64,000 nt of DNA, taken from the NCBI RefSeq assembly GCF_029846255.1, contig NZ_JARVWQ010000001.1:1-64000 (forward strand), given 5' to 3'. Positions 53,698 through 62,055 of this stretch are shown piece after piece; the first letter of the stretch is position 1; every line of letters starts with the position of its first letter. A program made the position numbers and the translations under genes. The notes under the pieces were generated by a model. The model saw only the letters and a list, made by a program, of their open reading frames with translations. It ran no database searches and was not told where the DNA came from. The stretch is from Amnibacterium sp. CER49. GTDB lineage: Bacteria; Actinomycetota; Actinomycetes; Actinomycetales; Microbacteriaceae.

Positions 53698-53709
53698 AGG
53701 AGAACCGAC

Positions 53710-54366
53710 TCAGCGGGGAAGGCGCAGGACCTGGCCCGGGAAGATGAGGTTCGGGTTCGGAACGATGCTCGCGTTCGCGTCGGCGAGACGCTCCCAGCCG
53801 CCGGTCACACCGAGGCGGGTCGCGATCTTCGACAGGGTGTCGCCGGAGCGGACGGTGTAGGTCTTGCCCGAGAGCGCGACCGACGAGACGTGACGAGCCG
53901 GAGCGGTGGCCTTGGGCGCGGCGGGCGCGGCCTTGGCGACCGGGGCCGGCGCAGCCGGGGCAGCCGGAGCGGCCTGCACCGCGGGGGCGGCCGGCGCGGC
54001 CGGGATCGGGGTCGGGTTGGCGGAGTCCGTCAGGCCGAGCTTGGCGGAGCAGGCCGGCCAGGCGTTCCAGCCCTGGCTGGCGAGCACGCGCTCGGCGACG
54101 GCGATCTGGGTGGCCTTGCTGGCGTACTGCGGCTCACCGGCGCCACCGAAGGCGTGCCAGGTGCTCAGGGTGAACTGCAGGCCGCCGTAGAAGCCGTTGC
54201 CGGTGTTGATGGCCCAGTTGCCGCTGGACTCGCACTGGGCGAGGGAGTCCCAGGTGGACTCCGAGGCGGCGTTGGCGGGGGCCGCGGAGATGCCGACGCC
54301 GACCGCGGTCAGGGCGGCGAGGGCGAGGCCGCCGGCGGCGGCACGGGTGCTCTTCAGGATCTTCAT
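53710..54366 (-). CDS. resuscitation-promoting-factor-like transglycosylase with LysM
   Basis: A 218-aa exported cell-wall enzyme. Signal peptide (MKILKSTRAAAGG, cleavage after ANA near residue 33), then an Rpf transglycosylase domain: TWDSLAQCESSGNWAIN with the catalytic Glu, FYGGLQFTLSTWHAFGG, and the paired Cys (QCESS and WPACS) that form the family disulfide. An Ala/Pro linker (about 115-165) leads to one LysM domain, YTVRSGDTLSKIATRLGV. Rpf proteins cleave peptidoglycan and wake dormant cells. A strong promoter lies 190 nt upstream, leaving a long structured leader. Confidence 0.95.
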   Translation of the reverse strand: MKILKSTRAAAGGLALAALTAVGVGISAAPANAASESTWDSLAQCESSGNWAINTGNGFYGGLQFTLSTWHAFGGAGEPQYASKATQIAVAERVLASQGWNAWPACSAKLGLTDSANPTPIPAAPAAPAVQAAPAAPAAPAPVAKAAPAAPKATAPARHVSSVALSGKTYTVRSGDTLSKIATRLGVTGGWERLADANASIVPNPNLIFPGQVLRLPR

Positions 54367-54555
54367 GTACGTGCTCCGGCGGGTCGCTCGTGCTCGTGTC
54401 CGTCCCCGGACGTCGTCGCACCGCTGCCCACCCTGACGAATAGCGGTCAAGTCGAACGGTGCTGCATGTGGGCAGCGTGCAGCGTGGCAGCACCGGGCGT
54501 ACGTCTCGACCTGGCGGGGGTTCCGCAGCTTCCTGGAGCGCGGCGCCGGTCGAGC
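54367..54555 (-). promoter_or_regulatory. structured 5' leader of the Rpf-like gene (candidate riboswitch)
   Basis: A roughly 190-nt leader with two perfect, interleaved stems. Stem 1 pairs 54487-54495 with 54457-54465 (CGGTGCTGC/GCAGCACCG). Stem 2 pairs 54468-54477 with 54422-54431 (CGCTGCCCAC/GTGGGCAGCG). In transcript order they run 1-2-1-2, the topology of an H-type pseudoknot or of alternative structures. rpf genes in other actinobacteria are controlled by c-di-AMP riboswitches; the usual ydaO core was not recognised here. Confidence 0.5.
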
Positions 54556-54561
54556 GGGTCG

Positions 54562-54591
54562 AGAGTAGACAGACCCGGGAAGGATTTGCAA
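54562..54591 (-). promoter_or_regulatory. promoter of the Rpf-like gene
   Basis: On the minus strand TTGCAA (54586-54591) and TACTCT (54562-54567) are separated by 18 bp, the best paired -35/-10 in the window. Transcription would begin near 54555. Confidence 0.65.
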
Positions 54592-55111
54592 AACCGATAC
54601 GTACCGCTCGGCGTGTCGGATGGCGCTCCTGGACAGCGACCCAGTATGGCTTCTGAGCAGGCATTCTCGCTCCCGCGAACGCGAGCGGTGAGGGGGTTGC
54701 ATGGAGTCCGTGCGTCCGCGGCGCAACAAGGGGGCGCGGGCCGCACACGGTCCGGATGCCACCCGAACATCAGCGCCACGGATGCTATGAGCGGCCGATC
54801 AAGGCTGGGCGGAGCAATCCGGCCTGCGACCAGGGGTACCTCGTCGGAGGGGCGCGGGAGGACCGTCTGCAACGCTCCCCACGAGCTGCGGACGGCTCAG
54901 CTGCGGACGTCGGCGGCGACATCCGCCGACCACGACGCGGGCGACCTCTTTATCGTCAAGAGAGCTGCGTTCAGACATCTGAACATCTTTTTTTCCGAAG
55001 TCGCCGCTCGGGACCTTCGTCGCCCCCGCTCCCAGGGGTGCCGCCGCCCTGCTTTCCGTCCTCTGTCGGAGCGCTCAGCGGCTCCCGGATCGGCTCGAGG
55101 GCGACTCGCCC
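54592..55111. other. gene-free stretch of 520 bp
   Basis: No reading frame here has the codon pattern of the neighbours, and base composition is visibly less GC-rich in places (for example 54640-54670 and 54945-55000). It holds the palindrome GTTCAGA-CA-TCTGAAC at 54969-54984 followed by a run of seven T (54988-54994) on the plus strand, which could be a weak plus-strand terminator. Nothing else is recognised. Confidence 0.5.
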
Positions 55112-56062
55112 CTACTTCACGTTGACGATGCCGCCGAAGCCCTCGGGCACGACGACGACGTTGCCCGACGCGGCGAGGCGCGACAGCGTGTCGATGTAGT
55201 TCTGCTTCAGGACGTTCGCGGTGAGGGACCGGTTCAGGGTGTCGTTCGCCTTCGCCTTGGCCTCGGCCTGCACCACCTGCTGCTGCGCCGAGACCTGCGC
55301 CGCCTTCAGGTTGTTCTGCTCGGTGGTCACCTTGATCTGCGCCTCCTGCGCCGCCGCATAGGCGCCGGAGACGCTCGCCGGCGGAGTGATCTGCTGCAGG
55401 CTCACGGAGTCGACCGTGACGCCGGTGCCCTTCCACCGCGTCTCGAGCGCGCGCTGGATCGCGTCGTTGACGGCGACGCGCTTGGTGATGAGCTGCAGGG
55501 TCGAGAAGTCGTTCGGGGCGTCGCGCACGGTCGAGCGGATGTCCTGCGTGACGAACTGCGACACGAAGTTCGTCTCGTCGCGGAACTGCCGGTAGATCGT
55601 CGTCACCTGGTCGGGCCGGATGGAGTAGCGCACCGCGATGTCGATGTCGCTCGCGACACCGTCCGCGTCCTGCACGACGATGTCGGGCCCGAGCGCGGAT
55701 CCGCCCGTGTAGTCGGTCGTCGCGCGCTTGCCCGCGAACACCACCTGCTGGTTGCGCACGTTGAACGTCTGCACCGTGCTCCAGGGCGCCTTCACGTGCA
55801 GGCCGGGTGCGACCTCCTGCCCGAGGATGTCGCCGGTCCACGAGACGACGACGCTCGCGTCGCCGGTGTCCTGCGCGTAGAACGCGGACAGCGCCGTGAG
55901 CAGCACGCCGAGACCGAGCAGGCCGCCGCCGCCGGCGAGCACGAAGCGGGACGCCCGCGGTCCGCGCTGGGCGGCCGCAGCGCGCTCCCGCCGCCGCAGC
56001 GCGACGCCGGCCAGCAGCGCGACGACGGCGAGGACGATGAAGACCAGGGCGGCGGCGAACAC
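55112..56062 (-). CDS. SPFH/band 7 family membrane protein
   Basis: A 316-aa prohibitin/stomatin-like protein. Two membrane segments (about residues 3-22 and 40-62) are followed by the SPFH domain, with VEAPGLHVKAPW-like entry (EVAPGLHVKAPWS), FNVRNQQVVFAGK, VQDADGVASDIDIAVRYSI, and the RDAPNDFSTLQLITKR helix. A charged coiled-coil helix (AAQEAQIKVTTEQNNLKAAQ) follows. Such proteins organise membrane microdomains. GTG 56062 has TAGCGT 6 bp upstream. The adjacent partner, if any, is unclear. Confidence 0.92.
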   Translation of the reverse strand: MFAAALVFIVLAVVALLAGVALRRRERAAAAQRGPRASRFVLAGGGGLLGLGVLLTALSAFYAQDTGDASVVVSWTGDILGQEVAPGLHVKAPWSTVQTFNVRNQQVVFAGKRATTDYTGGSALGPDIVVQDADGVASDIDIAVRYSIRPDQVTTIYRQFRDETNFVSQFVTQDIRSTVRDAPNDFSTLQLITKRVAVNDAIQRALETRWKGTGVTVDSVSLQQITPPASVSGAYAAAQEAQIKVTTEQNNLKAAQVSAQQQVVQAEAKAKANDTLNRSLTANVLKQNYIDTLSRLAASGNVVVVPEGFGGIVNVK

Positions 56063-56068
56063 GCGACG

Positions 56069-56074
56069 ACGCTA
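56069..56074 (-). promoter_or_regulatory. -10 of the SPFH gene
   Basis: TAGCGT on the minus strand, 6 bp before GTG 56062. Confidence 0.5.
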
Positions 56075-56329
56075 GCCGCGCGAACCCCTGATCAGCGGGG
56101 CGATCCGAGGCCTGTGGAGAAGCCGCCGGCACCTCCCGGGAGCCGGAGCGGCGGCCTCAGGGGACACCGGCGAGCACGACCACGTCATCCCGCCGGAGGG
56201 CGAGCTCCCGCACATCGCGCGCCACCGGCAGGCGGACCCGCATCGTCCGGCTGGCCGAACGCCGTCCGAGCCGGCGGACCGCCCCGGACGGCGTGCGCAC
56301 AGGCCCTTCGACCGGAGCCCTTCGATAGG

Positions 56330-56335
56330 TACCAT
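56330..56335 (+). promoter_or_regulatory. -10 of the flavin monooxygenase-like gene
   Basis: TACCAT ends 6 bp before ATG 56342; leaderless arrangement. Confidence 0.5.
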
Positions 56336-56341
56336 CCCGCC

Positions 56342-58063
56342 ATGAGGCCTGCGTCCGAGGGCGTCCGCGCCGCCTCGGCCCCCCTGCTCACCCCGCCGTC
56401 GATGGTGACGCGCTACTCCGAGCTCGGCACCCCGGCCGAGCCGCGACCCTGGTGGGCGCCCGCCGGCTGGCTGCTCGTGGCCGTCGGCGCGCTCCTGCTC
56501 TACGGCGCGTTCCTCGTGCTCTCGCCGCTCGTGCTGCTCTGGATCGGCGTCCGCCGGCTCTGGGTGCGGACCTTGCGGTACCGGCGCCGCCCCGAGGACC
56601 TCCGCGTCGCGATCATCGGCGGCGGCTGGAGCGGCCTGCAGGCCCTCGCGCGCTTCCGGACCCTCGGCGTCGACCAGGTCGACGTGTTCGAGCGGTACGA
56701 CACGATCGGCGGCACCTGGTCGCCGCACCTGCGCTACCACGGCCTGCAGATCCACGGCAGCATGACCGTCACCTCGTTCGACGGCCTCCCCTACAGCGAC
56801 GACCCCGACGTGCAGGGCGGCAAGGTCATGGCCGAGGAGGTGGAGCGGTACATCCACCGGTTCGCCGACACGAACGACCTGATGCCGGCCGTGCAGCTCT
56901 CGTCGAACGTCGACTCCCTCTCCTACTCGTCGGACGATCGCACCGCGACGCTCTCGATCACCGACCCCCGCACCGGGAAGCGGCGGACCTCGGGCCCGTA
57001 CGACCTCGTCGTCTGGGCGTCCATGGCCGCCTACGGCGCCGTGCCGCGGCTCCCCGGCGCGGAGGTGTTCCGCGGCCGCAGCCTGCACACCTCGCAGAGC
57101 TCGACGGCCGAGATCGAGGAGATCATCCGGACGAACCGGCACGTCGTCGTCGTCGGGGGCGGCAAGGCGGCGTGCGACATGGTGCTCGGGCTGCGCCGCG
57201 CCGGCTACGAGAACTTCACCTGGGTGATGCGCAAGCCCTACCTCTTCTACCGGTACGAGGCGCTGCTGCACGACGCGAAGCCGATCGACCGCATCCGCGG
57301 CCTCTCCTACCTCGCCACCGTGATCTGGACCGGGGTGTCGAAGCGGCTCGGCGCGGTGCTGCACTGGTCGTCCGGCTACCTCGTCACCTACGGCCGGCCG
57401 CACACCGACTTCACGCACTTCCACGGCGGGGTGCTCTGCGCCACGCAGCGGCGCGACATCGCCCACGTGCCGCACACGATCGGGAACCCGGTGCGCTTCG
57501 ACGAGGACGGCCTCGTGCTCGAGGACGGACGGACGCTGCCCGCCGACGTCGTGATCTGGGCGACGGGCAACCGCAGCGGGATCGACACCCTGGGCCTCAC
57601 GAAGGACGGCGAGCCGTTCGCACTCGACCCTGCCTCGAAGCTCTTCCACCACTTCCAGGTGCCGGAGCTGCCGGCGCTCGCCTCGACCACCGCGCTCTGG
57701 ACGACGTTCGGCCCGATGCGCGCCACGAACGCCGCCGACCTCGCGGTCTACTCGCTCTGCGTCGCGGAGCCCCGCAGCGAACGCTCGATGCGACGCGCGG
57801 CGCAGCGGCAGCTGAGCACGAACAGCCTGCTGCGCTCGTTCATCTGGGCGAAGGACGCGTGCTGGCTGCAGCAGTGGGTGCTCTTCCACATCGACCTCGT
57901 GCTGCAGGGCATCACCCCGATCGAGGCGTTCCTGAAGCACGCCATCGAGGTGTTCGTGCTCGCGAAGGAGACGCCGCTGCGGTTCGACCTGCTCCCCCGG
58001 CAGCGGTCGGACGCGCCGGTGCCCGACACCCCGCGCGTGCCGCCCGGGGTCGCCGTCGACTGA
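56342..58063 (+). CDS. membrane-anchored flavin monooxygenase-like protein
   Basis: A 573-aa FAD/NAD(P)-binding protein of the FMO/Baeyer-Villiger type with an unusual N-terminal anchor. Residues 35-70 form one or two membrane segments. The FAD Rossmann motif IIGGGWSGLQAL starts near 88, FERYDTIGGTWSP follows, and the second nucleotide fold has VVVVGGGKAACDM. RSLHTSQSS occupies the place of the FMO fingerprint. The C-terminal 120 residues are long amphipathic helices. Substrate unknown; the membrane anchor suggests a lipid-like one. The ATG is set by the leaderless -10. Confidence 0.88.
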   Translation: MRPASEGVRAASAPLLTPPSMVTRYSELGTPAEPRPWWAPAGWLLVAVGALLLYGAFLVLSPLVLLWIGVRRLWVRTLRYRRRPEDLRVAIIGGGWSGLQALARFRTLGVDQVDVFERYDTIGGTWSPHLRYHGLQIHGSMTVTSFDGLPYSDDPDVQGGKVMAEEVERYIHRFADTNDLMPAVQLSSNVDSLSYSSDDRTATLSITDPRTGKRRTSGPYDLVVWASMAAYGAVPRLPGAEVFRGRSLHTSQSSTAEIEEIIRTNRHVVVVGGGKAACDMVLGLRRAGYENFTWVMRKPYLFYRYEALLHDAKPIDRIRGLSYLATVIWTGVSKRLGAVLHWSSGYLVTYGRPHTDFTHFHGGVLCATQRRDIAHVPHTIGNPVRFDEDGLVLEDGRTLPADVVIWATGNRSGIDTLGLTKDGEPFALDPASKLFHHFQVPELPALASTTALWTTFGPMRATNAADLAVYSLCVAEPRSERSMRRAAQRQLSTNSLLRSFIWAKDACWLQQWVLFHIDLVLQGITPIEAFLKHAIEVFVLAKETPLRFDLLPRQRSDAPVPDTPRVPPGVAVD

Positions 58064-58194
58064 TCAGGCCGGTTCTTCAGCGAACTCCGATCCGATCGAC
58101 GCCGTTTCGTGACCGTTTCCCGGTTCCGCGATGGGGGAAGCGCGGGATAGTGCGCATACGGCATCGAGGCCGTCGACGCAAGAGGAGAACGCAC

Positions 58195-58314
58195 ATGGCG
58201 CTGCAGGCAGGTGGTTCGCATCCGCACCCGCACCTGACGGGGTGGGGCCCCTTCGCCGGTGCCCTCGCTCTCGCCGTCGTGGTCATCGCCGCGATCGCCA
58301 CGGTCGGCCCCTGA
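58195..58314 (+). CDS. 39-aa His-rich single-pass membrane protein
   Basis: A tiny protein beginning MALQAGGSHPHPHLTGW, then one membrane segment (PFAGALALAVVVIAAIATVG). A GGAG ribosome site stands 8 nt before ATG 58195, and GATAGT (58146-58151) could be the -10. The His-Pro-His-Pro-His run just before the membrane segment is distinctive. Function unknown. It lies between two plus-strand genes, with its own spacing of about 130 and 90 bp. Confidence 0.65.
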   Translation: MALQAGGSHPHPHLTGWGPFAGALALAVVVIAAIATVGP

Positions 58315-58389
58315 GCCCGCTCGGGCCGCCTTGTTGATCAAGTGATCAGCAGCCTCGGCACGCCGCGAGCCGCGGCGGTCCGCGGCTCG

Positions 58390-58395
58390 TAGTGT
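58390..58395 (+). promoter_or_regulatory. -10 of the PLP decarboxylase gene
   Basis: TAGTGT ends 6 bp before ATG 58402. Confidence 0.5.
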
Positions 58396-58401
58396 GGGCG
58401 C

Positions 58402-59805
58402 ATGGCTGCAGCTCCAGGCGACTCCCTCACCACCGACGCCGACCGGATGCACGCGACCTCGGACGAGGCGGCTGCGCTCATCGACGGCGTGCTCGCCTAC
58501 GCGCGGCGCCGCGTGCTCTACGAGGACGTGCCGCTCGACAAGCCGCTCTCCCCGAAGGACCTCGCCCGTCTCGCCGGCGACACGATCACGGCCGACGGCA
58601 TCGGCGAGCGCCGCGCGATCTCGCTGTTCGAGCACGTGCTCGCCCCCGCCTGCCTCTCGACCGACCACCCCGCGTACCTCTCGTTCATCCCGTCGGCGCC
58701 GAGCAAGGCCTCCGTCGCCTTCGACGTGATCGTGTCGGCCAGCTCGGTGTACGGCGGTTCATGGCAGGAAGGCTCGGGCGCCGTCTTCGCCGAGAACGAC
58801 GTGCTCCACTTCCTCGCCCGCGAGTTCGGGCTGCCGGCCGAGGCGGGCGGCGTCTTCGTGCAGGGCGGCACGATCGGCAACCTCTCCGCGCTCGTCGCCG
58901 CGCGCGACGCGGCGCGTCGCCGGAACCGCGCCGCGGGCCGGGAGGACCCCCGCCGCTGGGTGGTCGTCTGCAGCGCCGAGGCGCACTCGTCGATCGCGTC
59001 GGCGGCCGACGTGATGGACATCGACATCGCCACCGCGCAGCCCGACGCGGGCGGGCGCCTGCACGGCGACGCCGTCGCGCGGGTGCTCGACGAGCAGGGC
59101 GACGCGGTCTTCGCGGTCGTCGCCACCGCGGGCACCACGAACTTCGGCATCGTCGACGACATCGCCACGATCGCCGAGGTCACGACCGCGCGCGGCGTCT
59201 GGCTGCACGTCGACGGTGCGTACGGCCTCGCGGCGATGCTCGTGCCGCGGATGCGGCAGGCGTTCGCCGGCGTCGAGCACGCCGACTCGGTGATCGTCGA
59301 CCCGCACAAGTGGCTCTTCGCCCCCTTCGACGCGTGCGCGCTGATCTACCGCGACCCGACCGGCGCCCGCCGCGCGCACACGCAGCGCGCCGAGTACCTC
59401 GACACCCTGACCGAGGGCGCGGACTGGAACCCCTCCGACCTGGCGGTGCAGCTCACCCGGCGCGCCCGCGGCCTGCCCCTGTGGTTCTCGCTCGCCGCCC
59501 ACGGCACGGAGCGCTACCGCGCGGCGATCGACCACGGCATCGAGCTCGCGAAGCGCATCGGGGACGAGATCGCGTCGCGCGAGGAGCTCTCGCTCGTGCG
59601 CGATCCGCAGCTGTCGGTCGTGGTGTTCCGCCGGGAGGGCTGGAACGCCGCCGACTACAAGGCCTGGTCCGACCGGGTGCTCGAGGAGCAGCTCGCCTTC
59701 GTGGTCCCCAGCTCGCACGACGGCGAGCCCGTGCTGCGCTTCGCGATCATCAGCCCGCTCACGACGTTCGAGAAGCTCGTCGAGATCCTCGACACGCTGC
59801 GCTAG
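58402..59805 (+). CDS. pyridoxal-dependent amino acid decarboxylase (group II)
   Basis: A 467-aa PLP enzyme of the aromatic-amino-acid/glutamate/cysteine-sulfinate decarboxylase family. Lys303 in VDPHKWLF forms the Schiff base; Asp271 in HVDGAYG and His195 in SAEAHSSI hold the cofactor; TAGTTNFG binds phosphate. Length is normal. The substrate amino acid cannot be assigned from sequence. It appears to be a single-gene unit, with no transporter beside it. Confidence 0.95.
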   Translation: MAAAPGDSLTTDADRMHATSDEAAALIDGVLAYARRRVLYEDVPLDKPLSPKDLARLAGDTITADGIGERRAISLFEHVLAPACLSTDHPAYLSFIPSAPSKASVAFDVIVSASSVYGGSWQEGSGAVFAENDVLHFLAREFGLPAEAGGVFVQGGTIGNLSALVAARDAARRRNRAAGREDPRRWVVVCSAEAHSSIASAADVMDIDIATAQPDAGGRLHGDAVARVLDEQGDAVFAVVATAGTTNFGIVDDIATIAEVTTARGVWLHVDGAYGLAAMLVPRMRQAFAGVEHADSVIVDPHKWLFAPFDACALIYRDPTGARRAHTQRAEYLDTLTEGADWNPSDLAVQLTRRARGLPLWFSLAAHGTERYRAAIDHGIELAKRIGDEIASREELSLVRDPQLSVVVFRREGWNAADYKAWSDRVLEEQLAFVVPSSHDGEPVLRFAIISPLTTFEKLVEILDTLR

Positions 59806-59892
59806 CCGGTCGCCTCCCGCCGCGACCGCGGCTGCGGCCTGCTCCCCCGCCGTCGGGGACCTTCGGCTCGGGTCCGCGTCCGACCCTCGCTC

Positions 59893-59898
59893 TAGGCT
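59893..59898 (+). promoter_or_regulatory. -10 of the Pr6Pr gene
   Basis: TAGGCT, about 34 bp before GTG 59932; unlike most genes here this leaves room for a leader with a GGGGGG ribosome site. Confidence 0.5.
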
Positions 59899-59931
59899 CC
59901 GGGCGTCCTCGACGGCGAAGGGGGGCGGTCC

Positions 59932-60750
59932 GTGACGGCGCTGCCGACGTCCCAGGGGCAGGACGTCCCAGGATCGCGCCGTGCGCGCCTGCTCGCGGCG
60001 CTGCGGATCATCGCCGGGCTGCTGCTCGTCGTCGGGATCGCCGGCCAGTACCGCGTGAGCCTCGCCTACTGGCAGCGCATCCGCCTGCACGACCTCGGCC
60101 TGCGCACCGCGGACTTCCTGAGCGCCTTCACCCACGAGGCGAACCTCGCGTGCGGCGCGCTGCTCGTGCTGGGCGGCCTGCTGCTGCTGCGGGGCAGCGG
60201 TGCGACCTCCCGGTGGTACACGGTCCTCCGGCTCGCATTCCTGCCCGCGATCCTGATCGCCGGCATCGTCTACAACCTGCTGCTGCGGTCGGCGCCGGTG
60301 CCGCCCGGCTCGCAGCTCGACTGGGCGAACGAGGTGATGCACGTCGTCGCGCCGACCCTCGTGCTGCTCGACTGGCTCGTCGCGCCGCGTCGCCGGCGGC
60401 TGCCGTTCCGGACGGCGTGGTGGGCACTCGCGTTCCCGATCGGCTGGCTGGTCTACACCTTCGTGCGCGCACCGCTCGTGCCCGACGAGATCAAGGGCAC
60501 GCCCTACTACTACCCGTACGGCTTCCTCGACCCGCACGCAGCGGGATGGGCACCGGTGCTCGTCCTGGTCGGGGTGCTGACGCTCGTCGTCCTGCTCCTC
60601 GGCGTGCTCGCTGTGGGCGCGTGGCGGCTCGAGGACCTCGTCGCTGCGCGTCGGGCGGGCCGGGTCGTCGTCGAGCCGGCGTCGGAGGAGCCGGCGGCGT
60701 CCACCCCGGCCGCCGGTCGGCGACCTCGACCGGCCGATCGATCCGGGTAG
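59932..60750 (+). CDS. Pr6Pr family membrane protein
   Basis: A 272-aa membrane protein with about six hydrophobic segments and the conserved loops QLDWANEVMHVVAPTLVLLDWL and GTPYYYPYGFLDP of the Pr6Pr group. Function unknown. GTG 59932 lies after an AAGGGGGG ribosome site. The C-terminal 40 residues are polar and Pro/Arg-rich. It converges on the LCP gene. Confidence 0.9.
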   Translation: MTALPTSQGQDVPGSRRARLLAALRIIAGLLLVVGIAGQYRVSLAYWQRIRLHDLGLRTADFLSAFTHEANLACGALLVLGGLLLLRGSGATSRWYTVLRLAFLPAILIAGIVYNLLLRSAPVPPGSQLDWANEVMHVVAPTLVLLDWLVAPRRRRLPFRTAWWALAFPIGWLVYTFVRAPLVPDEIKGTPYYYPYGFLDPHAAGWAPVLVLVGVLTLVVLLLGVLAVGAWRLEDLVAARRAGRVVVEPASEEPAASTPAAGRRPRPADRSG

Positions 60751-60804
60751 GCGAACCGGCTCCGCGGCAGCATCGCCCCACCCGGCTGCATCCCGTGGTC
60801 CGCC

Positions 60805-62055
60805 TCAGCCGCTGCTCGAACGCGAGCAGGTCTGCTGCGCCGCCGTCTGTCCGTTGAGGCCCGACAGCGCGGAGCCCGCCCGCTTCGGGCTCGCCGTCGG
60901 GGCGGGGCCCGAGGGGGCGGCGCTGGAGCCCTGCGTGCTCCGGGGCGCGGCGGACGGGGTGCTTCGCGGCGCCTTGACCGTCGTGCTGTACCCGCGGGTG
61001 GACGCCGCCAGCCGGACCGGCTGATCGGTCTGCACGCGGTGCAGCAGGGCCGACGCCAGCGCCGCGGCGGGGACGACCTTGTTCGGGTTCGCCGGGTCCG
61101 GCTCGGTCGGGAACTGCACGAAGACCATCTGCGAGGTCGGGATGCCCTTCACCGCGAGCAGCATCGACACGAGCGTGTCGATGCGCGCCATCGACGTGGA
61201 CAGGGTGACCGCGGTCGCGGCGGTGGAGGCGAGCGCGTAGAGCCGCTGGGGGCTCGTCAGCGTGCTGCTGCTCGTCATCTTGCGCATGAGCGCCGACATG
61301 TACGCCTGCTGCGACGAGATGCGCGCGAGGTCGCTGCCGTCGCCGACGCCGTGACGGTTCCGCAGGTAGGCGAGCGCGGTTCGGCCCGTGATCACCGAGC
61401 GACCGGCGGGCAGGTCGAGCCCCGAGTACGGGTCGTGGATCGCGTGGTCGACGCAGACGGGCACGCCGCCGACGGCGTCCGCCATGGCGACCGTTCCCTG
61501 GAAGCTGAACTGGGCGGCGTACGGGATCGTCAACCCGGTCAGGTGCGCGACGGTGCGCGCCACGCAGCCGAGGCCGCCGCGCGAGAACGCCGTGTTCAAC
61601 GGCATCTGCTGCACCGCTGCCGCGACCTGCTTCGACCGCGGATCGGGGCAGGCCGGCTGATCGATGACGAGATCGCGCGGGATGCTCAGCACGACGCCGC
61701 TGCGATGGTCGGCGGCGATGTGCACGACGATGTCGACGTCGTTCATCGTGGCCTGCCGCGCGGCACCCCAGGAGGACTGGCCGGGTGCGTTGTCGACGCC
61801 GACGATCAGGACGTCGAACCCGCCGGAGAGCGCTGCGGGGGCCGCACGCCCGCCGAGGTCGACGGCCCGGGACGCCAGCTCGTGCGAGAGCCGCCACGCG
61901 GTGATGCCGGCGATGGACGCCGCGCTGATGGCGAGCACGATCACCACGACGCCCGCGATGCGCAGCGCTGCGAGCGGGACCCGGAGGTCGTCGCGGCGGG
62001 ATCGCGCACGATGTCGCTCCCCAGCGAGCACCGGCGCGTCGAGCCTCCGTCCCAT
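60805..62055 (-). CDS. LCP family (LytR-CpsA-Psr) glycopolymer transferase
   Basis: A 416-aa LCP enzyme that attaches wall glycopolymers to peptidoglycan from undecaprenyl-phosphate carriers. A membrane anchor covers about residues 27-48. The LCP domain has FDVLIVGVDN, NDVDIVVHIAAD, VLSIPRDLVID, with its Asp/Arg residues, DAVGGVPVCVDHAI and ALAYLRNRHGVGDGSDLARI. The C-terminal tail (about 350-416) is Ser/Thr/Pro/Ala-rich and likely disordered outside the cell. ATG 62055 was chosen; TACCGT on the minus strand near 62096 may be the -10. Confidence 0.95.
   Translation of the reverse strand: MGRRLDAPVLAGERHRARSRRDDLRVPLAALRIAGVVVIVLAISAASIAGITAWRLSHELASRAVDLGGRAAPAALSGGFDVLIVGVDNAPGQSSWGAARQATMNDVDIVVHIAADHRSGVVLSIPRDLVIDQPACPDPRSKQVAAAVQQMPLNTAFSRGGLGCVARTVAHLTGLTIPYAAQFSFQGTVAMADAVGGVPVCVDHAIHDPYSGLDLPAGRSVITGRTALAYLRNRHGVGDGSDLARISSQQAYMSALMRKMTSSSTLTSPQRLYALASTAATAVTLSTSMARIDTLVSMLLAVKGIPTSQMVFVQFPTEPDPANPNKVVPAAALASALLHRVQTDQPVRLAASTRGYSTTVKAPRSTPSAAPRSTQGSSAAPSGPAPTASPKRAGSALSGLNGQTAAQQTCSRSSSG

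Noticed and set aside
54367-54555. A standard ydaO (c-di-AMP) riboswitch before the Rpf-like gene
   Set aside because: The typical conserved blocks of that riboswitch are not recognisable; only the long leader and interleaved stems are. Reported as an unassigned structured leader instead.
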